From assembly GCA_944323135.1 (NCBI GenBank), contig CALURI010000002.1, positions 108,009 through 172,008 on the forward strand: a stretch of 64,000 nt of DNA, written 5' to 3'. The notes under the pieces were generated by a model, which was not told the DNA's origin, made no database searches, and was given only the letters and a program-made list of their open reading frames with translations. Each line of letters starts with the position of its first letter. Position 1 is the stretch's first letter. Of the stretch, positions 36,065 to 45,211 are shown piece by piece. The position numbers and the translations under genes are program-made. Source of the DNA: Candidatus Gastranaerophilales bacterium (GTDB lineage: Bacteria > Cyanobacteriota > Vampirovibrionia > Gastranaerophilales > Gastranaerophilaceae).

Positions 36065-36819
36065 ACTAGAGATACCTTATCAGCCAGAGCAGTTTCAATT
36101 TCATCAATAATTAAAGAAGCAGCTGCGACTTTATCATCTGCGGAAGTAATAGGTCTTCCGACAACCATATAATCTACGCCCGATAATATATTATCTCTCG
36201 GGGTATCAACTCTGACCTGATCATTAACAGAAGCCCAGGTAGGACGGGTTGCGGGACATAAAATTATAAAATCATCACCTATTTCTTTTCTAATTCTTCT
36301 TGCCTCTTCAGCACTAGCCACAACACCGTCAAGCCCGGATTCTTTTGCAACTTTTGCAAGCTGCAAAACAAAATCTTCAATATTCCTATCAACACAAAGT
36401 TCAGTCGTTAAAGTCTTTTGCCCAAAGCTGGAAAGTAAAGTAACTCCCAATATAGTTGGAGGTTCAACTCCCATAGATTTAGCTGCAGCACGGGAAGCTT
36501 TTACGACCGCAGAAGTCATTTTAGACCCGCCTTGAATATGTACATTGAAAAAGTTTATATTATTTTTTACAAGACTAATACAAGCCTTTTGTACAGTATG
36601 CGGGATATCATGAAATTTACAATCATAATAACATTTAGCCCCGTGTTCTTCCAAAAGTCTGAACGCCTCAAATCCGTAATTAACAATCAAAGGCAGCCCA
36701 ACTTTAAAATAACCGACATAATCTTTTAATTCCTTAACAAGATCTTCTGCCTCTTTTAAATTGTCAACATCTAATGCTAAAATAATTCTGTCTTTAGCTG
36801 TTTTAGGTTTATCAATCAT
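36061..36819 (-). CDS. pyrF: Orotidine 5'-phosphate decarboxylase
   Basis: A 252-residue TIM-barrel enzyme making UMP from OMP. Seen: ILALDVDNLKEAEDLV, FKVGLPLI, the catalytic array CYYDCKFHDIPHTV (DxKxxDI), VVASAEEARRIR, CPATRPTW, and YMVVGRPITSADD at the phosphate site. It overlaps the convergent comEC stop by 4 bases. No Shine-Dalgarno sequence is visible before the ATG. Confidence 0.95.
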   Translation of the reverse strand: MIDKPKTAKDRIILALDVDNLKEAEDLVKELKDYVGYFKVGLPLIVNYGFEAFRLLEEHGAKCYYDCKFHDIPHTVQKACISLVKNNINFFNVHIQGGSKMTSAVVKASRAAAKSMGVEPPTILGVTLLSSFGQKTLTTELCVDRNIEDFVLQLAKVAKESGLDGVVASAEEARRIRKEIGDDFIILCPATRPTWASVNDQVRVDTPRDNILSGVDYMVVGRPITSADDKVAAASLIIDEIETALADKVSLV

Positions 36820-36920
36820 ATTAACATGAATATATCACTACAAAAAAATAAAATCAACCCGTAACAGAAGTAGGTCTATTCCCTGATATTCAAAACTGTT
36901 TAACATATAATATACAGAAT

Positions 36921-38000
36921 TTATTCTTCAAAATTTATATCTTCAGGCAATTCCGGTAATTCTTTTGAATATGTACAACCTAATTTTTCTAATTTTGAAA
37001 TTTGATTAATTATATTCCCTGAGCCGTTTAATTTTTTCAATGAATTATTCAGATTATCTCTTATTTTTAAAAGTTCAGAAAGCAAAGCCGCAAATTTATC
37101 ATGGACACTTGAACACAACCTTGCCATTTCAAGAATATTTTTATTTTGTCTGTCAACAACATGGAATGCATTGATTATTTTCAAAGCAGCTAACAAAGTA
37201 GAAGGAGAAACAGGCATAACCTTGTTTTTCCAAGCAAAATCCCATAATGCACAGTCATCACAAAACATCATAGAATAGCAGCTTTCAATAGGAATAAACA
37301 TTAGAACATAGTCAGGAGATGCTTCTTCAATTGAATAATCTCTTCTTGCAAGACCGGTTATATGAGCTTTTGTAGAATCAATAAATTGTTTTAAATGAAT
37401 TTGTTTTTCGGCGTCATCTTGAGCATTCACAAACCCGTCCCAAGCAGCAAATGATGTTTTACTGTCAATATAAACGCACCTGCCTTCTGACAAGAAAACT
37501 GTTGCATCCGGACGTCCCTCAGCATTACCTGATTGAACTTTATATTCTTCATCTTTTCTAAGTCCTGAAGCTTCCAAAACACGTTCCAACACGATTTCTC
37601 CCCAACGACCTGAAGATCTGTTGTCAGAGCGCATCACACTAACAAGAGAATTTGCATCATGAGAAATTTTATTACCTGTTTCCAAAAAACTTTTTATATT
37701 CATATCAAAAATTTTAAAATGATCAGTTTCTGTTCTAAAATTCTCTTCTGAACGTTTTTCAAAATCCTCAATTTTTTCTTTAAACCGTTTGAAAAATTCA
37801 TCAAGTTTTTCCCTGTTTTGATTGGAAAGCTCTGAAGAATTTTCTTTAAATATTTTATTTGCCGTATTTTCAAAATACAACTTCATCTGTTCTAGCATTA
37901 AATTTTGCGAATCAACATTATTTTTATTTATAACTTTGAACGGAATAAACACGCACAAAGCGCCTAATAAAAAACCACCTAAAAATATTAAAATTTGCAT
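36921..38000 (-). CDS. rmuC: DNA recombination protein RmuC
   Basis: A 359-residue protein: one N-terminal membrane helix (about 3-23), coiled coil (about 30-115), and the RmuC nuclease-like domain (about 125-345): GRWGEIVLERVLEASGL, GRPDATVFL, VYIDSKTSFAAW, DYVLMFIPIESCY and VMPVSPSTLLAALKII. RmuC limits DNA inversions and is related to restriction-type nucleases. GAGGGAAA precedes the ATG. Confidence 0.93.
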   Translation of the reverse strand: MQILIFLGGFLLGALCVFIPFKVINKNNVDSQNLMLEQMKLYFENTANKIFKENSSELSNQNREKLDEFFKRFKEKIEDFEKRSEENFRTETDHFKIFDMNIKSFLETGNKISHDANSLVSVMRSDNRSSGRWGEIVLERVLEASGLRKDEEYKVQSGNAEGRPDATVFLSEGRCVYIDSKTSFAAWDGFVNAQDDAEKQIHLKQFIDSTKAHITGLARRDYSIEEASPDYVLMFIPIESCYSMMFCDDCALWDFAWKNKVMPVSPSTLLAALKIINAFHVVDRQNKNILEMARLCSSVHDKFAALLSELLKIRDNLNNSLKKLNGSGNIINQISKLEKLGCTYSKELPELPEDINFEE

Positions 38001-38072
38001 TATCTTTCCCTCTTACAAAAAAAATTATACCACAACAAGAGTAGTTCAAAAATATTAGCTTTAGAAAAAATC

Positions 38073-38235
38073 CACCATGCGGCCAAAATCCTAAAAGCAT
38101 GGTGTAGAGCATGATTGAGATAATTTATCAATCTAAAGATGTAAGACAAATTCTCAAACCCAAATATAGTTAATATCAATCAGGGCATGGATGAAAACAA
38201 CCCTCTAAAAGTTGTAGTATTTATAGTGTAGAGGG
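38073..38235 (+). promoter_or_regulatory. Structured leader region upstream of the response regulator
   Basis: Two inverted repeats: CACCATGC (38073-38080) with GCATGGTG (38097-38104), and CCCTCTA (38201-38207) with TAGAGGG (38229-38235). Neither has a T-run, so they could be operator sites or mRNA structures. No gene is seen between 38001 and 38261. Confidence 0.4.
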
Positions 38236-38261
38236 AACTTAATAAAAACAGGGAGATAAAA

Positions 38262-38960
38262 ATGAGAGAATTTAAAAGAAAATCAAGAATCTTACTTATT
38301 GATGATAATGCTGATCATTTAAGAGGGGTAAAAGAATTAATCACATTAGAAAGTAGCTATGATGTTGTTGGCACAACAACGAGTGCAAATATAGGAATTA
38401 ACCTCGCTAAAAAATATCGCCCTGATATTATTTTAATGGATGTAAATATGCCGGAAAAAGACGGATTACAAGCAATTCAAGAAATAGAAAAATTAAACTT
38501 AGACATCAGAGTAATATGCTTAAGCGGTTATGATGATGCGGATCTTATTTTCCGGGCAATGAAAATTGGTGCTAAAGGTTATGTTTTAAAAACTATGGCA
38601 TCAGCTCAACTTATTTATGCAATAGATGAAGTTGCCGCAGGTAAAATTTATCTTCCTACAGCGCTTACATCAAGATTCTTCGAATATTTCCAACACTCAT
38701 TCAAAGAAGAAGCAAATATCTCATCAGAAGAAAACCTCCTTACATATTTAACAGCAAGAGAAGAAGAAGTATTGGATCTTCTCACACAAGGTAATAACTA
38801 CAAAGGTATTGCAGGAAAATTATTTATATCAGAAACTACAGTTAAAACACACGTGAATAATATTTTCCAAAAATTGCAAGTAAATGACAGAACACAAGCA
38901 GTTTTGTATGCCTTGAACAATGGTTTTGCAAATAAAAGACGCGCAAAATTGGCTGTTTAA
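38262..38960 (+). CDS. NarL/FixJ-type response regulator
   Basis: A 232-residue regulator. Receiver domain (about 8-125): LLIDDNADH acidic pair at 14-15, IILMDVNMPEKDG with phospho-acceptor Asp60, CLSGYDD and GYVLK. LuxR-type DNA-binding domain (about 160-225): LTAREEEVLDLLTQG, IAGKLFISETTVKTHVNNIF. GGGAG precedes the ATG. A soluble histidine kinase follows 81 bases later, probably its partner; together they form a cytoplasmic-sensing two-component system. Confidence 0.92.
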   Translation: MREFKRKSRILLIDDNADHLRGVKELITLESSYDVVGTTTSANIGINLAKKYRPDIILMDVNMPEKDGLQAIQEIEKLNLDIRVICLSGYDDADLIFRAMKIGAKGYVLKTMASAQLIYAIDEVAAGKIYLPTALTSRFFEYFQHSFKEEANISSEENLLTYLTAREEEVLDLLTQGNNYKGIAGKLFISETTVKTHVNNIFQKLQVNDRTQAVLYALNNGFANKRRAKLAV

Positions 38961-38989
38961 ATTATTTTATGATACTAATTAGAAGTATT

Positions 38990-39025
38990 TAAAGGTTCAG
39001 CCCACCAACAAAAGCTGAACCTTTA
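38990..39025 (+). promoter_or_regulatory. Stem-loop between response regulator and kinase genes
   Basis: TAAAGGTTCAGC and GCTGAACCTTTA form a perfect 12-bp stem with a 12-base loop. No T-run follows, so it is more likely a processing or partial-termination element that lowers kinase relative to regulator than a full terminator. Confidence 0.6.
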
Positions 39026-39041
39026 ATGTTAAGAGGCAAAA

Positions 39042-39707
39042 ATGAACGATACAAACATAGTTTATGAACAATCCAGATGTGTAGCACATGAAATCAGAAA
39101 CCATCTCTCTATATGTGAAATTTATACTCAAATAATTAAAAAAAATCTTGAACAAGAAGGGATAGAAAATCAATCAATATCTAATGCATTAAATTGTATT
39201 AGCAAATCACTTAAAATAATGAATAATTCCTTAATAGATTTAAAATCTTTAAATAATATTTCACAAAAAGAATGTGATTTGCAAAAAACACTTGAAGAAG
39301 GAATTACTCTATCAAAAGTATATATTCATGATAAAGATATAAAAATATATTCCGACATAAAAACAACAGCAAAAGTATATATAGATGAAAACAAATTTTT
39401 AGCTTGTATTGTAAATATAATAAAAAATGCAATAGAAGCAATTGAAAAAAAAGGTGAAATTAATATTGCATCAGAAATCAAAAATAACAATGTTCATATA
39501 ACAATTTCTAATAACGGTTCTCCAATTTCTGAAGAGAAGCAACAAGCAATATTTGAAAAAGGTTATACTACAAAACCTACAGGAAGCGGGCTTGGATTGC
39601 ATATCTGTGTTGACAATCTAAAAGCACAAAATGCAATCTTAAGACTTAACAAATCAATACCGGAAATAACAGAATTTGAGATAATTCTTCCTATTTACAA
39701 AAATTAA
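39042..39707 (+). CDS. Soluble histidine kinase without sensor domain
   Basis: A 221-residue kinase consisting only of a dimerisation/phospho-acceptor region and catalytic domain. The H-box CVAHEIRNHLS puts the phospho-acceptor at His16. NIIKNAIEAIEKKGEI is the N-box, ITISNNGSPIS the G1 region, and FEKGYTTKPTGSGLGLHIC the F/G2 boxes. There is no membrane segment or input domain, so it must sense through a partner or act downstream of another protein. Follows the NarL-type regulator; AAGAGGC precedes the ATG. Confidence 0.9.
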   Translation: MNDTNIVYEQSRCVAHEIRNHLSICEIYTQIIKKNLEQEGIENQSISNALNCISKSLKIMNNSLIDLKSLNNISQKECDLQKTLEEGITLSKVYIHDKDIKIYSDIKTTAKVYIDENKFLACIVNIIKNAIEAIEKKGEINIASEIKNNNVHITISNNGSPISEEKQQAIFEKGYTTKPTGSGLGLHICVDNLKAQNAILRLNKSIPEITEFEIILPIYKN

Positions 39708-39776
39708 TATATCAAGCAAAAAAAATTATAGTCCTGTTTTTATAAATATATAGGGAAAATAAAAACAGGGAAAATT

Positions 39777-42700
39777 ATGGATTTTTTTAACTCACTTTCT
39801 CAAATAGCAAAAAATAAAAACAACTTTAACAAATGGGAAGAAAATCAAAAACAAGAACAGGCAAAACGCGAGGAATTATATAAAAGACACCAATATAGCG
39901 ATGAAGAAATTGCTCGCGCAAAAGCTCTTGGCAAAAACATAATTGATGTTGTCGACATAATGGATAACCACTCCGAAAGTGTTGCTGAAAATGTTGAAAC
40001 AGCAGTCCAGCCAATTGTTGCCGGCATACCAATAATAACTGCTCTCGGCAGTACATTAGCTTATGCTAAATACATAGCAAATCCATTGAATAATAAGATT
40101 TGGGACCTTGAAGAAAAGCTTAGCCAAAATGAAGATGCTATAAAACTTTGTAACCAAATAACTGAATTCAATAAACAAAACGGTAAAACAAATTATAATT
40201 TTAGGTATTGGCAACTTACAAAAGAAAATAATATAAAAAAAATAAAAGATCCGAAACTAAAAGCCGAAGCAATGAAATTTTACAAACAATTCAAAAAAGA
40301 CACTGCTTCTCTTAGACATAAAGCTAAAATAGGGCAATATGGTGCTATAGCAGCATTTTTATTTTCTTTTGTCGCATCTAATATATATGCTGCAAAACTG
40401 CAAGTTGACAGTTCAAAAATAGCTCGTTTTCAAGCAAGAAAAGCACTTGAAGATCCAAAAGCTTTTGTAAATTATACACCGGAACAAATTGAAAAAGCTA
40501 AACAAGAAATTGCAGAACATCCTGAGTTAAAAAAACAAACTCATAAAGATAAACTTAAAACAAGTATGATACCAAGTATCATAAACTTGTTTAAAGACAG
40601 AAAAGCATACAAAAAAGCAATTAAAAATGATACAGACGAATCCAAAAAAGTAACACGAGATTTATCTCCTGAAGAACTTATCCAAGCTAAAAAAGATCAA
40701 GAAGTTCTACAAAGAACAGTTAGAATAATCAATAATGAAGCAGAAAAATATTCCGAAAATATGGAAGTTGCATCAGAAGTATTGATTAACGGAACACCAT
40801 TCTTAGGTGCCGGCGTAGGTCTCGTTATCAGTACAATTTTGAATAAAACTGGTATATTAAAGAAAATTATAAGCAGTAAAGTTAATAAAAACGGTTCAGA
40901 AAAGACAAAAGAACTGTACAAAGAATTCGCTCAATTAAAAGAAAATGCTCCCGGATATCATGTAAAATGGAAAAATTTCTACAAATCTTATATGGAAGAT
41001 TTGAGAAAAGAGATGTGCACAAACGAAGAAAATATTGCAAACAAAAGCCGTAGAGGCCCACAAAATATAATAAAAAAGGCTAAGCAAGCAATTACATCAG
41101 TAAGTGCTCATAAATGGGGGAGAAAGGGGCTAATTGGCGGTATCGGTTCAATTGTAACAGGTTTTGCAGGGCTTTTAATAGGCTTAAAGTTACAAAAATC
41201 AGCAGCAAGAGCAGGCAGATATACCGCAAAACGCGAGCTGGAAAAAGATCCCAGAAACTTTATTGGTTATACAGAAGAAGATTATGAAGAAGTAAAAGAT
41301 GTTAAAAACACCAAAAAACCTGAATCTAAAATCAAAGAATATGCAATGTTTATTCCAAGAGTAATTAAACAATATTATGCATATCAAAAATATAAAAATA
41401 CTGAATTTAAGCAAAATAAACTCCTCCAAGAACAACTTCAAAAGCAAGATGTAACTGAAGAACAACTTAGAGATGCAAAAAATTTACAAAGGAAATTATT
41501 TAACACATTTGAAAAAGTTGACGACAATTCTCAAACATACTCAGAATCAATGGAAGCAGCAATAGAAATCGCACAGCCAATTGTTGCATACGGTGGTATG
41601 CTTGCACTTTTCACACCTTTTATATATATAGGAGCTCAAATTAAAAAAGGAAAACTATCAGGGAAAAAAGTTCTTGAAAAAGCAATAAACTTCTTTAGTA
41701 AATCAAGCGAAAAATTACAAAGCAAATGGTTCAAAAAATATTTAAGTAACGTAGAAAAAAATATTACATACAAAGTTGGCGGAACAAATGTTGAATATAA
41801 ACCTGCAGCAGCTATATTAAAAGGGATTAATCTTCAAAATGATTCAGTATTTGATATTATATCTAAAGCTTATAAAAACTTGCAAAATTCAATAACAGAC
41901 TTAAGAAAAATTCCTCAACATGAGCAATTTAAGCAAATATACAACTTCAGACAAACCCTAAAATCATATCTGACATTAAAAAATAAAAATACAGCAGAAA
42001 AAGTTGATGAAATTTTAAAACAAATAAATTTTGCAAACCCTGCTACACGTGCAGATATGCTTGACATATTGTTAAATCCTAAAAATATCAAAAATATGTC
42101 AAAAGAAAATTATGACAACGCGTACTCTGCATTACGCAAAATTGTAGAAAAGAACATCGGTAGAGAAAAAATTAACAAATTTTATTCAAATATTCATAAT
42201 GTTTTCAAAGAAATTCCACTGGATGATTTAAAATCAAGTGTCACTGAATTATATAAAGATATGCCTGAATTAAAAACAGTGATACCGCAAGAAAAAGTTG
42301 AAAAAGCATTTACGACATTAGATGAACTTATCAACGGAAATAATGAAGCTATCTTCAACAATAAAATAGATAAACAAATAGATAATCTTTTCAGCCACAA
42401 AAACTTAACTGAAGCAATAAATACACTTGAACAAATTTCAAATGAACTAAAAAATATTCCTGAAACTTTAAACAAAAATCCTGAATTAAGTAACATGCTA
42501 AATATGCTTAAAACAAAAGAAATTCCGATAAATGCAGATATTATAAAAGAACTTAAAAAATTAAATATTGAAATAAATCCGGAAACCACATCACTGACAA
42601 TCAATGATGCTTTAAATATATTAAGTAAAACCAAAGATAAAATTAAAGCATTTACAATTAAAGATATATATAACAATATTCCAAAAGATTTAAAAAATCC

Positions 42701-43217
42701 TAAAAAATCACTTCAATCATTTAAAACACATATTGAAAGTCTTACAGATGAGCAATTTGCTCAACAGATGGAGAATATCGGATTTTCCAGTATGGATAAA
42801 GCTACGATGCTTAAAATTCTACCTAAAGTTGAAAAAATTCTTGACAATATACCAAAAGAAGAAATGCAAAAAATATGGACAACATTAATAAAAGAATTTA
42901 ATGAACATCCTGATGAATTTATAAAACTTGTTAAAACAGGTAAAATCGGTAATATATTTATAACTCCCGGTATAAAAAATACATTAGCAACACTTGGTAT
43001 ATCTTGGACAGTATTTACACTTGCACTAACTTATGCAATAGAATCATGGCTTGCCGATATGCAGTTAAAAGCAGGACGATTAGGTGTAATGAAAGCAATA
43101 GAATCACTTGATGATCCAAGATACTATGCAAATATTGAACCAACAGAACCGCAAAAAAAGACAGACTCTCCAAGTTTAAATACAAATACCAATTTACTTG
43201 CAAAAATTAAACAATAA
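39777..43217 (+). CDS. Giant membrane protein with repeated two-helix modules, unknown function
   Basis: A 1146-residue basic protein. A module recurs: residues about 41-245, 297-510, and a third copy whose first half is at about 559-625 and second half at about 1080-1130. Each first half reads like ENVETAVQPIVAGIPII, ENMEVASEVLINGTPFLG or ESMEAAIEIAQPIVAYGG at a membrane helix. Each second half ends with a helix and LQKSAARAGRYTAKRELEKDP-like sequence, then Phe/Tyr and YTEED. A 450-residue helical insert (about 640-1070) splits the third module. No family recognised; an intracellular-membrane or division-like scaffold is conceivable. Follows the two-component genes but has its own GGG ribosome site. 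Confidence 0.75.
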   Translation: MDFFNSLSQIAKNKNNFNKWEENQKQEQAKREELYKRHQYSDEEIARAKALGKNIIDVVDIMDNHSESVAENVETAVQPIVAGIPIITALGSTLAYAKYIANPLNNKIWDLEEKLSQNEDAIKLCNQITEFNKQNGKTNYNFRYWQLTKENNIKKIKDPKLKAEAMKFYKQFKKDTASLRHKAKIGQYGAIAAFLFSFVASNIYAAKLQVDSSKIARFQARKALEDPKAFVNYTPEQIEKAKQEIAEHPELKKQTHKDKLKTSMIPSIINLFKDRKAYKKAIKNDTDESKKVTRDLSPEELIQAKKDQEVLQRTVRIINNEAEKYSENMEVASEVLINGTPFLGAGVGLVISTILNKTGILKKIISSKVNKNGSEKTKELYKEFAQLKENAPGYHVKWKNFYKSYMEDLRKEMCTNEENIANKSRRGPQNIIKKAKQAITSVSAHKWGRKGLIGGIGSIVTGFAGLLIGLKLQKSAARAGRYTAKRELEKDPRNFIGYTEEDYEEVKDVKNTKKPESKIKEYAMFIPRVIKQYYAYQKYKNTEFKQNKLLQEQLQKQDVTEEQLRDAKNLQRKLFNTFEKVDDNSQTYSESMEAAIEIAQPIVAYGGMLALFTPFIYIGAQIKKGKLSGKKVLEKAINFFSKSSEKLQSKWFKKYLSNVEKNITYKVGGTNVEYKPAAAILKGINLQNDSVFDIISKAYKNLQNSITDLRKIPQHEQFKQIYNFRQTLKSYLTLKNKNTAEKVDEILKQINFANPATRADMLDILLNPKNIKNMSKENYDNAYSALRKIVEKNIGREKINKFYSNIHNVFKEIPLDDLKSSVTELYKDMPELKTVIPQEKVEKAFTTLDELINGNNEAIFNNKIDKQIDNLFSHKNLTEAINTLEQISNELKNIPETLNKNPELSNMLNMLKTKEIPINADIIKELKKLNIEINPETTSLTINDALNILSKTKDKIKAFTIKDIYNNIPKDLKNPKKSLQSFKTHIESLTDEQFAQQMENIGFSSMDKATMLKILPKVEKILDNIPKEEMQKIWTTLIKEFNEHPDEFIKLVKTGKIGNIFITPGIKNTLATLGISWTVFTLALTYAIESWLADMQLKAGRLGVMKAIESLDDPRYYANIEPTEPQKKTDSPSLNTNTNLLAKIKQ

Positions 43218-43240
43218 ACTTATAAATTTATAAGTTTAAA
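43216..43240 (+). terminator. AT-rich terminator-like palindrome
   Basis: AAACTTATAAA directly followed by TTTATAAGTTT, just after the stop of the giant membrane protein gene. Weak because it is entirely AT-rich. Confidence 0.5.
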
Positions 43241-43270
43241 ATTAAATTAAGTTAAACCGAGAGAAACTAC

Positions 43271-43401
43271 GCACTTCTATCACGTTGTCTTATTAAATTC
43301 GCTTGAAATGTGGAGAGCGGATAGAACGGCTAAGCTCTTTTATCACGCTATCTTATTAAGTCCCGTTTAAAATCTGAGTGGCGGGTGGAGCGGCTACGCT
43401 C
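43271..43401 (+). repeat. Imperfect 63-64 bp direct repeat, two copies
   Basis: Copies at 43271-43337 and 43334-43401 share the framework TATCACG, TCTTATTAA, a middle GAGxGCGG/GGCGGG region and CGGCTAxGCTC. The second copy ends in a GGAGCG-GCTA-CGCTCC hairpin. It fills most of the gap between two convergent genes. Looks like a duplicated intergenic repeat unit. Confidence 0.6.
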
Positions 43402-44121
43402 CTATTCATTGAATTCCTGAATAGAAATAGATTCAATTCCGTCAAGATTCTGATATGTTTTATACAAATCTTTAATAGGTGTATGGCCAAAAAAGTCTAA
43501 AATAACCACTATTTTAGTTAAATTTTCATCTTGTTTATTTAATTTTCTTGATATTTCCCTTAGGTGCTTACTGTTCTCAATTATATAATCATATATTGCA
43601 TTAGATTTTTCATTAGAACAAGAAATACTCATTTTTAAGCGCTTTGTATTTTTTGCACTTGAAATAAGTACATTTTTTTCAAAGAGCCTAATAGAAACAA
43701 GTACAATTATTGAAAATACGGTTGATAAAATAGCCAATGGATACATACCTGCCCCACAAGCCATCCCTACTGCCGCTGACACCCACAAAGTAGCTGCAGT
43801 TGTAAGTCCAAAAACAGTTGCCCCATGACGGAACACCGTTCCTGCGCCTATAAAACCGATACCTGTAACAACTTGAGCAGCGACACGAGCAGTATCACGA
43901 GTCCCAAGTTCATCTCCGGTAACAGAAACCTCAGGGAATCCATATATAGAAATTATTGTAAATATACAAGCCCCGAGACAAACCAGAATATTTGTCCTTA
44001 ACCCTGCATATTTATTTGTAATTTCACGTTCCAAACCTATTGCAAAGCCTAAAAGTAATGCCGATAAAACTCTTATAATCAAAGTTAAATCAAAATCTAT
44101 ACCAATATTTGATAAATCCAT
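43402..44121 (-). CDS. MgtC/SapB family membrane protein
   Basis: A 239-residue protein: five predicted helices in the N-terminal 150 residues with the family hallmarks LGFAIGLEREITNKYAGLRT, GARV-type TARVAAQVVTGIGFIGAGTVF, and GLTTAATLWVSAAVGMACG, plus an ACT-like C-terminal cytoplasmic domain. The ATG at 44121 with GGAGAG upstream is the better start than the GTG at 44136. Lies 22 bases after the ABC permease, so it is likely the last gene of that operon. MgtC proteins are tied to Mg2+ limitation and ATP synthase control. Confidence 0.88.
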   Translation of the reverse strand: MDLSNIGIDFDLTLIIRVLSALLLGFAIGLEREITNKYAGLRTNILVCLGACIFTIISIYGFPEVSVTGDELGTRDTARVAAQVVTGIGFIGAGTVFRHGATVFGLTTAATLWVSAAVGMACGAGMYPLAILSTVFSIIVLVSIRLFEKNVLISSAKNTKRLKMSISCSNEKSNAIYDYIIENSKHLREISRKLNKQDENLTKIVVILDFFGHTPIKDLYKTYQNLDGIESISIQEFNE

Positions 44122-44143
44122 TAAAACACTCTCCACAGATTTT

Positions 44144-45211
44144 TTATCTTATTTTGCTTTTTGGGTCAAGCACATCTCTTATTGTATCACCTATTAGATT
44201 AAAAGCCAACACTGCAATAAAAATTAAAAAACCCGGAGTTAAAAGCCAAGGGCGATAAATTATATTTGTATACTCTTGAGCTTCTTTTAACATATTCCCC
44301 CAGCTTGCATCAGGCTGCTGAATTCCGAGCCCCAAAAAGCTCAACCCTGATTCTGATAATATATAAGAAGGAACTGATAAAGTTATTGCAACAATAACAA
44401 AACTTGTAGTTTGAGGCAAAATATGTTTTAAAATAATTCTGAAATTTGAAGCACCAATAGATTTTGCTGCCTGAACATATTCTTGATTTTTAACAGACAA
44501 AACCATACCTCTGACAACACGAGCGAACCCTGCCCAGCCAATAAGAGCAAGAATTACAACAATAAGCATAAATCTTTGCACGCTTGTCATACCTGACGGT
44601 AATATTGAAGCTAATATAATCAAAAGATAAAAACTTGGTATAGACATAACAGCTTCGGCAAATCTCATCATAACCATATCAACTTTGCCGCCAAAATATC
44701 CTGCAATTCCACCATACAAAAGCCCTATCGGGAAAAGTACAAATAATGCCAAAAATCCTATAGTCATAGAAATTCTGCCGCCAAACAGGATTCTTGAAAA
44801 TACGTCACGACCGTTTATATCTGTGCCCAACAAAAATAATCTTCCATCACTATCAGTTGTAACTAGATGCCTTTTCATAGGAATCAGACCTAAAAATTTA
44901 TACGGTTGTCCTTGAGAGAAAAATTTAATATAATGTTTTTTACTTTTATCAAGAGTATAAATAATCTTTAAATCATTAGAATCAAATTCCCGTTTATAAT
45001 TATACGTATAAGGTTTTGAGAATTTACCGTTTTCATCAATAGTAAAAATCTTAGATGGCGGCACATAAGCCATAGATCTGTCAGAAAAATCTTTTGTATA
45101 AGGAGCAATAAAATCCGCAAAGAATAAGGCTAAATAAATTATCCCTAGCACAATTAAAGCAATTCTTGCAAATTTATCTTTCCACAACTGTTTAATCAAA
45201 TCTCTTATCAT
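44144..45211 (-). CDS. Oligopeptide-type ABC transporter permease (OppC/DppC-like)
   Basis: A 355-residue permease with an N-terminal OppC-type helix (about 15-33), a roughly 95-residue periplasmic insert, and a five-helix BPD_transp_1 domain. The EAA loop reads AAKSIGASNFRIILKHILPQ, and QQPDASWGNML near the end is typical. Its ATG overlaps the stop of the partner permease (ATGA). No ATPase subunit gene follows; the next gene is MgtC-like, so the nucleotide-binding subunits must be elsewhere. Confidence 0.9.
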   Translation of the reverse strand: MIRDLIKQLWKDKFARIALIVLGIIYLALFFADFIAPYTKDFSDRSMAYVPPSKIFTIDENGKFSKPYTYNYKREFDSNDLKIIYTLDKSKKHYIKFFSQGQPYKFLGLIPMKRHLVTTDSDGRLFLLGTDINGRDVFSRILFGGRISMTIGFLALFVLFPIGLLYGGIAGYFGGKVDMVMMRFAEAVMSIPSFYLLIILASILPSGMTSVQRFMLIVVILALIGWAGFARVVRGMVLSVKNQEYVQAAKSIGASNFRIILKHILPQTTSFVIVAITLSVPSYILSESGLSFLGLGIQQPDASWGNMLKEAQEYTNIIYRPWLLTPGFLIFIAVLAFNLIGDTIRDVLDPKSKIR

